Below, one piece after another: positions 35,991-44,050 of a DNA stretch of 46,599 bases. Below the pieces are notes generated by a model, which was not told the DNA's origin, made no database searches, and was given only the letters and a program-made list of their open reading frames with translations. The number at the start of each line of letters is the position of its first letter. Positions within the stretch are counted from its first letter, which is position 1. The position numbers were made by a program, and so were the translations under genes. This stretch comes from Puniceicoccaceae bacterium (GTDB lineage: Bacteria; Verrucomicrobiota; Verrucomicrobiia; Opitutales; Coraliomargaritaceae): the NCBI GenBank assembly GCA_002729725.1, contig PBYS01000048.1, positions 1 through 46,599 of the forward strand, given 5' to 3'.

Positions 35991-36193
35991 GCAGGGGCGC
36001 ATATTCTGGAGGATCATCCCGCAATAGACTTAGCTCAACAGGCGCAAGAGCAAGTGGGCTTTACTGGCATGGGCTCGCGGCACTATCTCGAACCCAAAAG
36101 TCGTACTATAAATACACCAAAGCGACCCACCGCGAGGGACGTGTGCTTGAACGCGGATACGACATTAATACACATGTCGATTACCCCCGTTGA
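35991..36193 (+). pseudogene. Frameshifted C-terminal remnant of an MmgE/PrpD-family gene
   Basis: One frame reads AHILEDHPAIDLAQQAQEQ..FTG, then LEPKS; after a one-base shift near 36102 it continues YYKYTKATHREGRVLERGYD to a TGA at 36191. This parallels the intact MmgE protein (FESSRIIQDRATYELAQRTQE, FTDLDL, then WKYTKVYLRDGRVLEHGYE). The frameshift, missing N-terminus and normal stop mark it as a decayed 3' fragment. It diverges enough to come from a second family member, not a recent copy. Confidence 0.72.
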
Positions 36194-36352
36194 TAATTTG
36201 CATCCCAGTGTGACTGCCATGTCATTTCTTCGCTCAGACCAGTCGAGTATAAACCGTTGAGGCAATCCGGGGCGACAAACTTTCAGAACAGGTATGACTT
36301 CAGCGAACACTGTCTGTAGGGGGCTGTATCAACATGGTTGCCATACATAAAA

Positions 36353-36383
36353 GAACCCCCACTCCGGTGAGAAGCGGGGGTTC
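36353..36383 (-). terminator. Rho-independent terminator for the PEP-CTERM gene
   Basis: GAACCCCC and GGGGGTTC form an 8-bp stem. On the minus strand it is followed by TTTTAT, 27 bp after the stop of the gene ending at 36410. Confidence 0.85.
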
Positions 36384-36409
36384 GTAAAATATTCAATCAA
36401 GCGCTTCGC

Positions 36410-37147
36410 TTAGCTTCGACGTCTACGAACCAAGCTCACTGCGGCGAATATGCCGAGGCCAAGAGCGAGTGCCGCCGACGCGGGCTCGGGAACGATGGTG
36501 AGGGTGGAGCCCGAACTGCTACTACTTTCTTTGCCTGCGAAACCGTTGAAGTCGCCGTCGCCGTTCGTATTGACAACGACGAAACTCACAATGTTGTTTA
36601 CGTCGTTATTAAGGAACGCATCCAATGCACTGCTACTGAGGCTGCCCGAACTGTTCGCGCCCATCCCGGTAATACTTCCCACCGAAACGAGGTCGGCAAA
36701 GTTAGCGCTGTCAGTGATGTCTTGGCCACTTGAGTATCCGTAGCCGCTGCTGCTCCAATCAAATTCCGTGCCATCTGTTGCCCCAGTGCCCTCGCTGAAT
36801 CCTTCGCTCGTTCCACCCTCAGAAATCCCGTATACATCGAAATTTTGAGAAGAGCCGAATTGACTCACAGAAAACATCGTAAAGGTCGCGCCCGAAATGG
36901 TTCCGCCGCTGTAGGAACTGAGATCATAGCGAAAAAAGCCGACGCGAGTTTTCTCCAAACCACTACCTCCATTTTCAATGTTCACCTTAACGCCATCACC
37001 ATAGTTAGAGCTTTGGCTCGATCCGCTGGTAAACGTATCGGCCACAACGTTGAAAGTCTGTGCGGACGCCGAAGTCGCCAGCGCGAGCATTGCGCCAACC
37101 GGCACGAGGAGCAAAGCCAGAGGGGAGGGGAATCGAGGTGTATTCAT
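36410..37147 (-). CDS. PEP-CTERM protein with DNRLRE/CBM96-like domain
   Basis: 245 aa. Signal peptide MNTPRFPSPLALLLVPVGAM to SASAQ is followed by a domain (about 32-215) starting VVADTFTSGSSQSSNYGDG and containing TRVGFFRYDLSSYSGG and FDVYGIS. This matches DNRLRE/CBM96-like beta-sandwiches seen in carbohydrate-binding contexts. The tail VPEPASAALALGLGIFAAVSLVRRRRS is PEP-CTERM. It is homologous to the protein at 44051-44791. Two AGGACTATA-type sites 53 bp apart lie upstream (37211 and 37264), tying it to the AraC regulon, and a strong terminator follows. Confidence 0.88.
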   Translation of the reverse strand: MNTPRFPSPLALLLVPVGAMLALATSASAQTFNVVADTFTSGSSQSSNYGDGVKVNIENGGSGLEKTRVGFFRYDLSSYSGGTISGATFTMFSVSQFGSSQNFDVYGISEGGTSEGFSEGTGATDGTEFDWSSSGYGYSSGQDITDSANFADLVSVGSITGMGANSSGSLSSSALDAFLNNDVNNIVSFVVVNTNGDGDFNGFAGKESSSSSGSTLTIVPEPASAALALGLGIFAAVSLVRRRRS

Positions 37148-37210
37148 AAGAGATTTACCTATTTATGTTTGGGTTCGTGGATAGTTTTTGGGGGTGTCTA
37201 TGACTTATGC

Positions 37211-37277
37211 TGTAGTATAGTCCTGATCCCCTTTGGTTTAAATGGATATTGTGCTGATTTTATTGTAATATAGTCCT
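37211..37277. promoter_or_regulatory. Paired operator motif, 53 bp apart (locus B)
   Basis: TGTAGTATAGTCCT at 37211-37224 and TGTAATATAGTCCT at 37264-37277 (AGGACTATACTACA on the gene strand). Starts are exactly 53 bp apart and the nearer site is 64 bp before the start at 37147. Confidence 0.78.
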
Positions 37278-37313
37278 TTTTTTTGGTGTAAGTCCTGCCG
37301 TGGGTGAGGGCTG

Positions 37314-37514
37314 CTAAGGCATGTAGCGATTCGGGTCGAGCTCTACGTTGTATCCAGAGATGAAAAATGGGATGTGGCTCGAGCCTTCGTGCGCGAGGTT
37401 TTTCCGGAAGAGGTGGTGGTCGCCGAGCATTTCCCCGTGGTCGGAGCTGTAGATCAAGTTGAGGGGTTCGTCTGCCAGTTGGATGCCATGCCCACGCCAG
37501 CGATCGAGCGCATA
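37314..37514 (-). pseudogene. Internal/3' remnant of a sulfatase gene
   Basis: 67 codons read YALDRWRGHG, then IYSSDHGEMLGDHHLFRKN, EGSSHIPFFISGYNVEL and stop. This matches the intact sulfatase at 38378-39808 almost residue for residue (YVLDRWREHG, IYSSDHGEMLGDHHLFRKN, EGSSHIPFFISGFNVDL). Homology ends on the left at a premature TAG and on the right exactly at a 26-bp perfect palindrome (37515). The catalytic cysteine region is missing, so it is inactive. Nucleotide similarity is still high, so the duplication is recent. Confidence 0.88.
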
Positions 37515-37540
37515 GCCCCCGCATCGATCGATGCGGGGGC
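37515..37540 (+). terminator. Orphan 26-bp perfect palindrome with T-run
   Basis: Thirteen-base arms starting GCCCCCGCATCGA are followed by CTTTTTCTT on the plus strand, which is terminator-like. No plus-strand gene lies directly upstream. It sits exactly at the breakpoint of the sulfatase remnant and before the LamG gene. Confidence 0.65.
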
Positions 37541-37609
37541 TTTTTCTTGGCTTCTATAAGCCATGTCAGTAATGCTTGAAAATCAGAACTTCTTCGTCTT
37601 CTCATTTCC

Positions 37610-38383
37610 ATGGAAACTGTTCATTCCGCATACCTGCTCCCTCGCAACACGCCAGATACTTTTCCCGGGCTGGCAGCGTTTTGGCGTTTTGATGCATCCG
37701 GCGAAACTTTCCGAGCCGCAGAAGGGGCGCCCTACACGTTACAGTCGCAGGTCGGCTCGATGGAAGTGGTCGAAGATCCCACTGCTCCGCTTGGGGGGAA
37801 GGCGCTGCGGATCCAGAATGGGCAATGGTTGAACCTCGCCCGCAAGGAGTGTCCTCTCCTCGATGTGCATGGGGCAGACGGCCATTTGACGGTGGTGGCG
37901 TGGATCAAGCGCAGCAACGAAGGGCAGGCGGGCTGCGAATTCATCGCGGGGCAATGGAACGAAACGGGGGAGTCCCGGCAGTATGGCCTCTTCCTCAATA
38001 TCTCGGTCTGGGAACAAGAACAGCAAGTCTGCGGGCACCTCTCCAATGTCGGCGGCCCGACCCCCGGCTACCAATATTGCATCGACGGCTCCATGGGCGA
38101 CACTCCGGTTCCGTTCGACACCTGGTCGGTCGTCGCGATGAGTTACGACGGCTGCAGCGGGTATGCCTGGCTCGACGGGCAACTGGATCTTCGCCCCGGC
38201 CTGAATCCGTATTCAATGGGCGGCGGATTGCATGACGGCGGCTCCGACGGATCAGACTTCACCGTGGGCGGCGTCGATCGTGGCGGCGAGATCGGGAATT
38301 TTTTCTGTGGTGACCTCGCGGGCCTGGCGGTCTATCGCCGCGCGCTGACGCCGGCCGAAATCTATGCGCTCTCCAAGCTATGA
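37610..38383 (+). CDS. LamG/concanavalin A-like domain protein, leaderless
   Basis: 257 aa. The whole protein is one LamG-like beta-sandwich: FPGLAAFWRFDASGETF, LTVVAWIKRSNEG, CEFIAGQWNETGESRQYGLFL, VAMSYDGCSGYAWLDGQLD and FFCGDLAGLAVYRRALTPAEIYAL. That final phrase is the classic end of LamG domains. No signal peptide is visible, so it may be cytoplasmic, unusual for a carbohydrate-binding domain. LamG domains are often fused to or next to sulfatases in this phylum. Here it converges on the sulfatase gene with a 6-bp tail-to-tail overlap. Confidence 0.82.
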   Translation: METVHSAYLLPRNTPDTFPGLAAFWRFDASGETFRAAEGAPYTLQSQVGSMEVVEDPTAPLGGKALRIQNGQWLNLARKECPLLDVHGADGHLTVVAWIKRSNEGQAGCEFIAGQWNETGESRQYGLFLNISVWEQEQQVCGHLSNVGGPTPGYQYCIDGSMGDTPVPFDTWSVVAMSYDGCSGYAWLDGQLDLRPGLNPYSMGGGLHDGGSDGSDFTVGGVDRGGEIGNFFCGDLAGLAVYRRALTPAEIYALSKL

Positions 38384-39808
38384 GGCGAGGAACACTTCGG
38401 GCAGGCGGTTCCCGCAGGGGCGCAGTGCGCTGCGGTTGTATTCGACTCCGCCGTGGGTTCGAATCTGGGGATCCATCCGATCTCGCATCGGGGATAGCAA
38501 ATCGGCGTCGGCGGAAAGATCCTGTAGTTCCTTGGGATCGTGGATGACATTGAAGAGTTGCTCTTCTCCGGTTTGTGGAAACCAAATGTACTTCAGTTCT
38601 TCGTTCACCAGAAAGTAGTTGTCGTGCAGTCCGTGGCACATCCCGAAAAGGGGTTCCCCGGTCTCCACGCTCTCACCGCGCAGGGCGGGGAGTAAGGAGC
38701 GACCGTCTACTGCGCCGGGCGGCGTCAGGCCGGCCATGTCGGCGACCGTGGGCAGGACGTCCTCCCAACTGCAGAGGGTCTCGCAGCTGCCCGGTTGGAG
38801 ATCGACATTGAATCCCGAAATGAAAAAGGGGATATGGCTCGACCCTTCGTAGCCCAGGTTTTTACGGAAGAGGTGGTGGTCGCCGAGCATTTCCCCGTGG
38901 TCGGAGCTGTAGATCACGTAGAGCGGTTCGTTCGCCCGGGGGTTGCCATGTTCGCGCCAGCGATCGAGCACATAGGCGACGCAGTCGTCGATGTGGTTGA
39001 TCAGTGCGTAGTAGGCCGCCTGCGCGCGCTTGATGATCGCTTCGTCGAAGGGGCCGACGGCGCTGTCGGCGGCAAGGCCTGGGCGTGTGCGTTGTGAGAG
39101 TTCCTCGGCCCATTCCCCGATCTCCGGGCCGGGCATCTGTTTGCGTTCGTAACGTTCCAGATAACTCGCCGTGGGGACTAGCGGCGGGTGGGGCTGGAAA
39201 AAGCTCAGGTGCATGAAAAAGGGCGACTTGGGATCCCGATCCTCGCAGAGAAACTGTGCCGCTTCCTGCGCCAACCAGTTGTTGTGGTGGTAACGGTCTT
39301 CGAGGGGCCAGGTGTTCACCAGCCGACTGTTGCTGCCGATGCCGTGCAGGTGCGGGTGTTCCTCGACGCCATGGCGCCTCAACCAGCGCACGTAATCGTT
39401 GCGTTGGATGCGGCTGGAAGTCGGCCTCCAATTCGAGGTATCACTCAGAACCATGTGGTCGAAGCCGTAGCGTTTCCCCAACGGGTGCATGTGTAACTTG
39501 CCCACCAGTTGTGTGTGGTAGCCCGCCGCGCTCAGCAGTCCCGGCATGGTGAATGGCGGATCCCAGTCGAGGCCGTCCTGATAGCCGCGAAGCCCGTGGG
39601 TCGTGGGGTGCTGCCCGCTGAGCAATGTGCGCCGCGCGGGGATGCAGACCGGGCAGGTGGAATAGCAACGGCTGAAGTTGGTGCCCGTGGCCGCGAGGCG
39701 ATCCAGGTTGGGCGTCTCCAGCACTGGGTTGCCATTGATCCCCAAGGCATCGAACCGTTGCTGGTCCGTGGTGATGAGGAGGATGTGTGGGCGGTTGGAT
39801 GTTGTCAT
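38378..39808 (-). CDS. Type I (S1) sulfatase, leaderless
   Basis: 476 aa from ATG at 39808, chosen because the family starts RPHILLITTDQQRFD here and the upstream frame has no character. The catalytic signature is CIPARRTLLSG (Cys55, then Pro57 and Arg59), matching C-x-P-x-R for formylglycine conversion. Metal-ligand stretches are TTDQQRFD near residue 15 and YSSDHGEMLGDHHLF near 300. No signal peptide, so it likely desulfates imported oligosaccharides. It is the third gene of a minus-strand run (GH5, GH105-like, sulfatase), 74 bp after the GH105-like gene. A remnant copy lies at 37314. The required formylglycine-generating enzyme is not in this window. Confidence 0.92.
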   Translation of the reverse strand: MTTSNRPHILLITTDQQRFDALGINGNPVLETPNLDRLAATGTNFSRCYSTCPVCIPARRTLLSGQHPTTHGLRGYQDGLDWDPPFTMPGLLSAAGYHTQLVGKLHMHPLGKRYGFDHMVLSDTSNWRPTSSRIQRNDYVRWLRRHGVEEHPHLHGIGSNSRLVNTWPLEDRYHHNNWLAQEAAQFLCEDRDPKSPFFMHLSFFQPHPPLVPTASYLERYERKQMPGPEIGEWAEELSQRTRPGLAADSAVGPFDEAIIKRAQAAYYALINHIDDCVAYVLDRWREHGNPRANEPLYVIYSSDHGEMLGDHHLFRKNLGYEGSSHIPFFISGFNVDLQPGSCETLCSWEDVLPTVADMAGLTPPGAVDGRSLLPALRGESVETGEPLFGMCHGLHDNYFLVNEELKYIWFPQTGEEQLFNVIHDPKELQDLSADADLLSPMRDRMDPQIRTHGGVEYNRSALRPCGNRLPEVFLAS

Positions 39809-39882
39809 GTTGTGGATCGGTTGTTGCCACTCCGGGGTGACCAGGTGTGGTGAGTTGCCATGGTAAATTTTACGAATGTTTC

Positions 39883-41346
39883 TCAAGCAGATTCGGTCGT
39901 CTGGAGCGCTGCGGCGAGTTGGGCGTAGAGCCCCATGCCCCAGGGGGCGATGACACGGAAGTCCGAGCGTTGAATATCCATGTGCAAGGCTTCCGGTTTG
40001 TTCGTTTGCGAGACTCCTTGTAGCCAACCGTCATGTGTCAGGCAGTTGGACAATCCCTGGTAGGCTTTTTCGGCAGTGGGTTGCCAGTCGCTTTGGATTA
40101 AGCCGATGCGGATTCCCAGTGCGATTGCCGCGGCAATGCCTGCGCTGCCCGAGTTGTCCGGTCGCACGGATTTTTCGTGGAGGAATCCCGCCCAGAGTCC
40201 GTTCTCCATTTGGTAGGTGGAGACCCATGCGGCCATGCGGTTGCACTCGGCGATCAATGCATCCGGCCATTCTGATTTTGGTAAAAGTGCCAGGGAGCGA
40301 ACCATTCCGAGGAAATACCAGGCCACGCCTCGGCTCCAGTTCTGGAATGTCCGTTCTCCATTCTCAGGATCGTAGCGCAGCCAGACGTTGTCATCGTCTG
40401 TCAGATAATGCATCGTTGCCCGAAGCTGGGCCAACGACTTTTCCTTGTAATCAGGGCGGTTCAGGTGGACGGCTAAGCTCATCATCGGGTAGGCCACATT
40501 GTAGTTGCTTTCCGTCACGAGTCGATGCGTCCCGATGCAGTCTAAGGTCTTGTTGTGGAAGTGCTCAAAACCCTCTGTTAGAAGGTGGATTGATGGGTGC
40601 TTGGGAGATTGTGCGATCAGTATCGCGAAAGGGCCTCCGGTTTCAGGGTTGGCGATCGCATCATCGCAGGGATGGCCTCGGAAATCCTCCCGGCGTCCTT
40701 CCTTCGGATCGATAAAGGTGCGCAGATATTGCTCAAGCGTTTGTGCCGCGTCTTTATTGCCGAGTTGTGCCCAGTCCTGTAAGCCGTCCAAGACGCAGAC
40801 CCCCGTCCAGTCCCATTGTTGAAAAGAAGCGGGCGTGCAGAATAAGCGAAGAAAGTGGTCGAGGCTCGGTGGAGCCGATGCTTGGCTCAGGCTCGGCAGG
40901 ATGGAATCGGGGGTGTTCGGCCCGCCGGGGGCGACAATCCAGATAGGGCTCTCTCCGCCCTCTAAGCGCAAGGCGAGGCCGTCGCGGATCGCCCCGGCGA
41001 CTTGTTCTGGAGTGAGCGTGCATTGATAGACTTGTCCGGGGGCTGCGTAGGCGAGCTCCATCCGAGCGTAGCTTTCACCGCTTTGCGCGTTGGAAACCTC
41101 GACCCAACGATGCGCTCTGTCGTCAATCGCACAGACGATCCTGAAATACACGTCTGGCGCATGAGCGCCGGCCTCTGCGTGCGATTTCGAAAAAGCCTCT
41201 CCGTGCGCATTGTCCCAGAAGAGCCGCGTGCTCTCTGCGGAAACAATCGGGAGCGCATGGCGACCCGCTAGAGGACGCCGGTCGGTCGGTGGGGTAATTT
41301 CGGGGGACTGATAGTGGTCGATTGGGTGATGCATCCTACCAACCAT
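39883..41346 (-). CDS. GH105/GH88-like unsaturated uronyl hydrolase, leaderless
   Basis: 487 aa from 41346; an ATG at 41334 is also possible. The N-terminal ~140 residues are a beta-rich region. The C-terminal six-hairpin (alpha/alpha) domain (about 165-480) has WTGVCVLDGLQDWAQLG, LRYDPENGERTFQNWSRGVAWYFLGMVRSL with candidate catalytic Asp326 before the WSRG..W signature, and DNSGSAGIAAAIALGIRIGL, which parallels GH105 ESSGSAMFAYALAKG. Such enzymes remove the unsaturated uronic acid left by polysaccharide lyases. It fits after the heparinase- and alginate-lyase-like enzymes here. A one-mismatch GCAAC/GTTGC operator (41386) precedes it. Confidence 0.78.
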   Translation of the reverse strand: MVGRMHHPIDHYQSPEITPPTDRRPLAGRHALPIVSAESTRLFWDNAHGEAFSKSHAEAGAHAPDVYFRIVCAIDDRAHRWVEVSNAQSGESYARMELAYAAPGQVYQCTLTPEQVAGAIRDGLALRLEGGESPIWIVAPGGPNTPDSILPSLSQASAPPSLDHFLRLFCTPASFQQWDWTGVCVLDGLQDWAQLGNKDAAQTLEQYLRTFIDPKEGRREDFRGHPCDDAIANPETGGPFAILIAQSPKHPSIHLLTEGFEHFHNKTLDCIGTHRLVTESNYNVAYPMMSLAVHLNRPDYKEKSLAQLRATMHYLTDDDNVWLRYDPENGERTFQNWSRGVAWYFLGMVRSLALLPKSEWPDALIAECNRMAAWVSTYQMENGLWAGFLHEKSVRPDNSGSAGIAAAIALGIRIGLIQSDWQPTAEKAYQGLSNCLTHDGWLQGVSQTNKPEALHMDIQRSDFRVIAPWGMGLYAQLAAALQTTESA

Positions 41347-41385
41347 TCTTGTCTGATGTCACTTAATCGGTCAAATCGGCATTTT

Positions 41386-41399
41386 CGCATCTAGTTGCG
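41386..41399. promoter_or_regulatory. Palindromic operator CGCATCTAGTTGCG (site 6, one mismatch)
   Basis: Differs from site 1 at one base. It is 40 bp upstream of the GH105-like start and just after the GH5 stop, implying an internal promoter in this run. Confidence 0.58.
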
Positions 41400-41442
41400 C
41401 GATTCACCCCTTTAAACCCATAGCAAGGTAGGGAATCCCTCG

Positions 41443-43668
41443 TCAGCGCAATCGATCCAGTTCGTATGTCTTCCCCGAGAAAGCTTCTTTCACCGGCTCG
41501 CCCCAATACGGTGTTGGCGTGTAGTCCCAGTCGAGCAGCATGCGCGGACTTGAGCTCGGGTGGAACGAGAAGGCGGTCCAGTTGAGTCTGTGCTTTTGAA
41601 TGACGGCGATCATGTCGGGCACCCATGTTTCGGCGTCTTCTTGGATTTCATGGGGCATCCAGTCCATCTTCTTCGCGTCCGCGCCCAGTTCCCCGATGAA
41701 GATCGGGTGCTTTGCCGCGACTTCGAGGAAGTTCTTTTTCCATCCTCTCTTCCATGGATAGACGTGGGTCGAATACATGACGCCATTGCCGCCGGGATGC
41801 TCCTCGATGGCATAGCCTTTGAGGATGCCGGAGAGGTCATAGGCCCAGTCGAGTCCGCCGACGATGACGATGTTGTTCGCGCCTTGACCCCGGACGGCGT
41901 CGACCAGCGCCTGCATGCCCACCGATTGAAAGCCCTGTGCGTTCTTTTTCTTTTCTTCTTCGGAAAGGAAGGCGTCTTCATCGGCCTTTTTCTTTTTCTC
42001 GCTCACAAACCCGCCGTTTCGCCAGACCTCCCACGAGACGCCATGCGGCTCGTTGATCAGGTCGAACAAAACCGCCGGATGGTTTTTATAGCGGGTGGCG
42101 GCGTCTTTCCAGAACTTGATGTGTGCTCCCTTCGGCGCGCGATAGCGATGCAGATCCAGCGCCAGATAGGCACCCCGGTTAGCCGTCAGCGTGATGATAT
42201 CGTCGATGAGTTTCCTATATTGATCTCCCTTTTCCCCATACCAGTAAGAGTCCTTCATAGGGAGACGGATGCAGTTGGCGCCCCACTCATCAATCGCCAC
42301 GAGTGTCGATTTCAAGACATGCTCACCCTTGGCAGTCCACTCGAGGCTGTCGACATTGACCCCTTGCAGCCAGACTTCATTGCCGTCGGCGTCGTGGAGG
42401 CGGTTACCCACCACTTTGAGAGGGGAGGGCCAGTTTTCCGGTTGGGGTTCCTCCGGTTCGACATGCATACGTGCTTTTTCCGCCGCCCTTGCCGCCTGTT
42501 TTTTCCGCAGGCTTTCTCCGGAAATCGGTTTTAGCTGCAGGTTGTCCAAATCCATGGTGCCACGCTTCACTTTGAACAGGGTGGGCATGAACTCCAGAGT
42601 GGCGGCATCGTCCGATACCGAAAAACGACGCGTGGCTGAATGCCATTCATCCTTGGATTTGCGTTGATAAGGGGTGGGGGGCTGGCGTTTGGCCTCGTTG
42701 CCCTCCGCGTCTAGGATTTTCATCATGATGCGGGCGTCATGCCACGACTTGGTTCCCGGTTTCAGGTCGGTGATCCTCCAGTCCCAAGAAAACTCCAGCG
42801 CTTCGACGCCGTCAGGAATGTCGAACTTTCTATAATTCATCACCATCTCATCCGGCGTATCGGTGGTGATCCGCATAAAGGTGTTGCCGCCCTCGGAAAG
42901 GTAGCTGATGTGCGCGTTGCCACCGCCCCAGTAATTGGGATTGCCGTCGTTGTTGGCGTCCGACTCGAAGTCTCCGTTGGGAATGATTGAACCAGGTGCC
43001 ACGTCAGCTTTCGCGGTCTTCTGCTGGCGGGTGTCGGCTGGCTGACCCGCGCTTTTCCCCATTGGCTTGGCAGCATCCTGCTTCTTGGGGATTTTCAGGA
43101 TTTCGTAGAATTCAATGTCGTCCAGATCGTAGGTGCCGCTATTTACCTTGAAGAGCGTGGGCATGAACTTGATCCGTGCCGCCTCAGCCGGCACATTGAA
43201 GGCCTTGGATCGTTCCACCCAGCCATCAGTGTCCTTGGAGTTATTTGTGCCGGGTGGCTTTTGCCCCAAAGTTCTTCCGCTGCTGTCCTTGTATTCCATC
43301 ATCAGGCGGGCGTCGAACCAGGACTTTTCGCCCCGCTTCAGCCCCTGAACGCGTTCCTTCCAAGTGATTTGGATCGCCTGAACGCCCTCGGGGATCGAAA
43401 TCTCTTTATAAGCCAAAACCATTCCTCCGGGCGTTGTGCTGTGCATTCGGTAAAAGTGATTCCCATCCTCCCGCTCGATCCTGAGCCCTTGCTTGAGAGG
43501 CCAGGACTCTGCCGCATCCGATCCTTCAAAATCTTCTTTGAGGATCGTATTTTTGTGGTGCGTATCGTGGGCGGGCGACACGCTGTCTTGCGCAAAGCTC
43601 TCACCGGCGGTGAAACAAAACAGGCTCGCGAGCGCGCAATAGACAGATTTTAGGGGCGTATGATTCAT
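41443..43668 (-). CDS. Secreted GH5-family hydrolase with two N-terminal modules (second copy of this architecture)
   Basis: 741 aa from ATG at 43668 (signal MNHTPLKSVYCALASLFCFT to ESFAQ); an ATG at 43683 would add five residues. Two homologous modules (about 40-190 and 225-385) carry the same MVL(A/M).Y.E..IP.GV.A, SWFDARLMM / SWHDARIMM and MPTLFKV..GT.DLD pattern as the gene at 4455. The catalytic barrel follows (about 410-741) with acid/base Glu540 (DLINEPHG) and nucleophile Glu660 (FIGELGAD). Unlike its paralogues it is preceded by the paired 53-bp AraC-type motif instead of the GCAAC palindrome, so paralogues are under different control. GH105-like and sulfatase genes follow. Confidence 0.92.
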   Translation of the reverse strand: MNHTPLKSVYCALASLFCFTAGESFAQDSVSPAHDTHHKNTILKEDFEGSDAAESWPLKQGLRIEREDGNHFYRMHSTTPGGMVLAYKEISIPEGVQAIQITWKERVQGLKRGEKSWFDARLMMEYKDSSGRTLGQKPPGTNNSKDTDGWVERSKAFNVPAEAARIKFMPTLFKVNSGTYDLDDIEFYEILKIPKKQDAAKPMGKSAGQPADTRQQKTAKADVAPGSIIPNGDFESDANNDGNPNYWGGGNAHISYLSEGGNTFMRITTDTPDEMVMNYRKFDIPDGVEALEFSWDWRITDLKPGTKSWHDARIMMKILDAEGNEAKRQPPTPYQRKSKDEWHSATRRFSVSDDAATLEFMPTLFKVKRGTMDLDNLQLKPISGESLRKKQAARAAEKARMHVEPEEPQPENWPSPLKVVGNRLHDADGNEVWLQGVNVDSLEWTAKGEHVLKSTLVAIDEWGANCIRLPMKDSYWYGEKGDQYRKLIDDIITLTANRGAYLALDLHRYRAPKGAHIKFWKDAATRYKNHPAVLFDLINEPHGVSWEVWRNGGFVSEKKKKADEDAFLSEEEKKKNAQGFQSVGMQALVDAVRGQGANNIVIVGGLDWAYDLSGILKGYAIEEHPGGNGVMYSTHVYPWKRGWKKNFLEVAAKHPIFIGELGADAKKMDWMPHEIQEDAETWVPDMIAVIQKHRLNWTAFSFHPSSSPRMLLDWDYTPTPYWGEPVKEAFSGKTYELDRLR

Positions 43669-43687
43669 CGAGTAACTGAACATGCCC

Positions 43688-43754
43688 TGTAGTATAGTCG
43701 GGATATCGATGTCGATAAATGGCGATATAACTGCTTTTTTTGTAGTATAGTCCT
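43688..43754. promoter_or_regulatory. Paired operator motif, 53 bp apart (locus C)
   Basis: TGTAGTATAGTCGG at 43688-43701 and TGTAGTATAGTCCT at 43741-43754. The nearer copy is 20 bp before the start codon at 43668; starts are again exactly 53 bp apart. Confidence 0.78.
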
Positions 43755-44050
43755 GTTCGAAAAAGATACGATCTTAATTGAGAGTTATCTTGGTTCTAAG
43801 AACCGGGGCGACCCGCATCGACCCCGAAACAGAGTTTCGAGGCTACGAATTGGCCTATCTATAAGGTCAAAGCTTTCTGAAAATGGTATTAGTCCTCCCG
43901 TGACTCAAAAAAGCATCCGCCCAAGGTCAACCCGGTGCAAGGAACGGACTTTGGGGGATTTTGCTTTGAGTCAAGGCTTGCGAAGACAACTCTTCAGCTT
44001 AACGGCGTTTCGCCGCACCATCGTATACGAGCACCTTACACTTTTCTGTA
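43755..44050. other. Intergenic region with possible coding debris
   Basis: A frame at 43792-43863 reads TRIDPETEFRGYELAYL then stop and looks like a protein C-terminus, but I cannot identify it. A small TTCTAAGAA palindrome is also here. No intact gene is seen. Confidence 0.35.

Noticed and set aside
36190..36300. Minus-strand frame with phrases such as CLNGLYSTGL and TWQSHWDANYQ
   Set aside because: It may be coding debris, vaguely like a GH95-type segment, but the match is too weak to assign.
43792..43863. Frame ending TRIDPETEFRGYELAYL
   Set aside because: It looks like a protein C-terminus but is too short and matches nothing I recognise.
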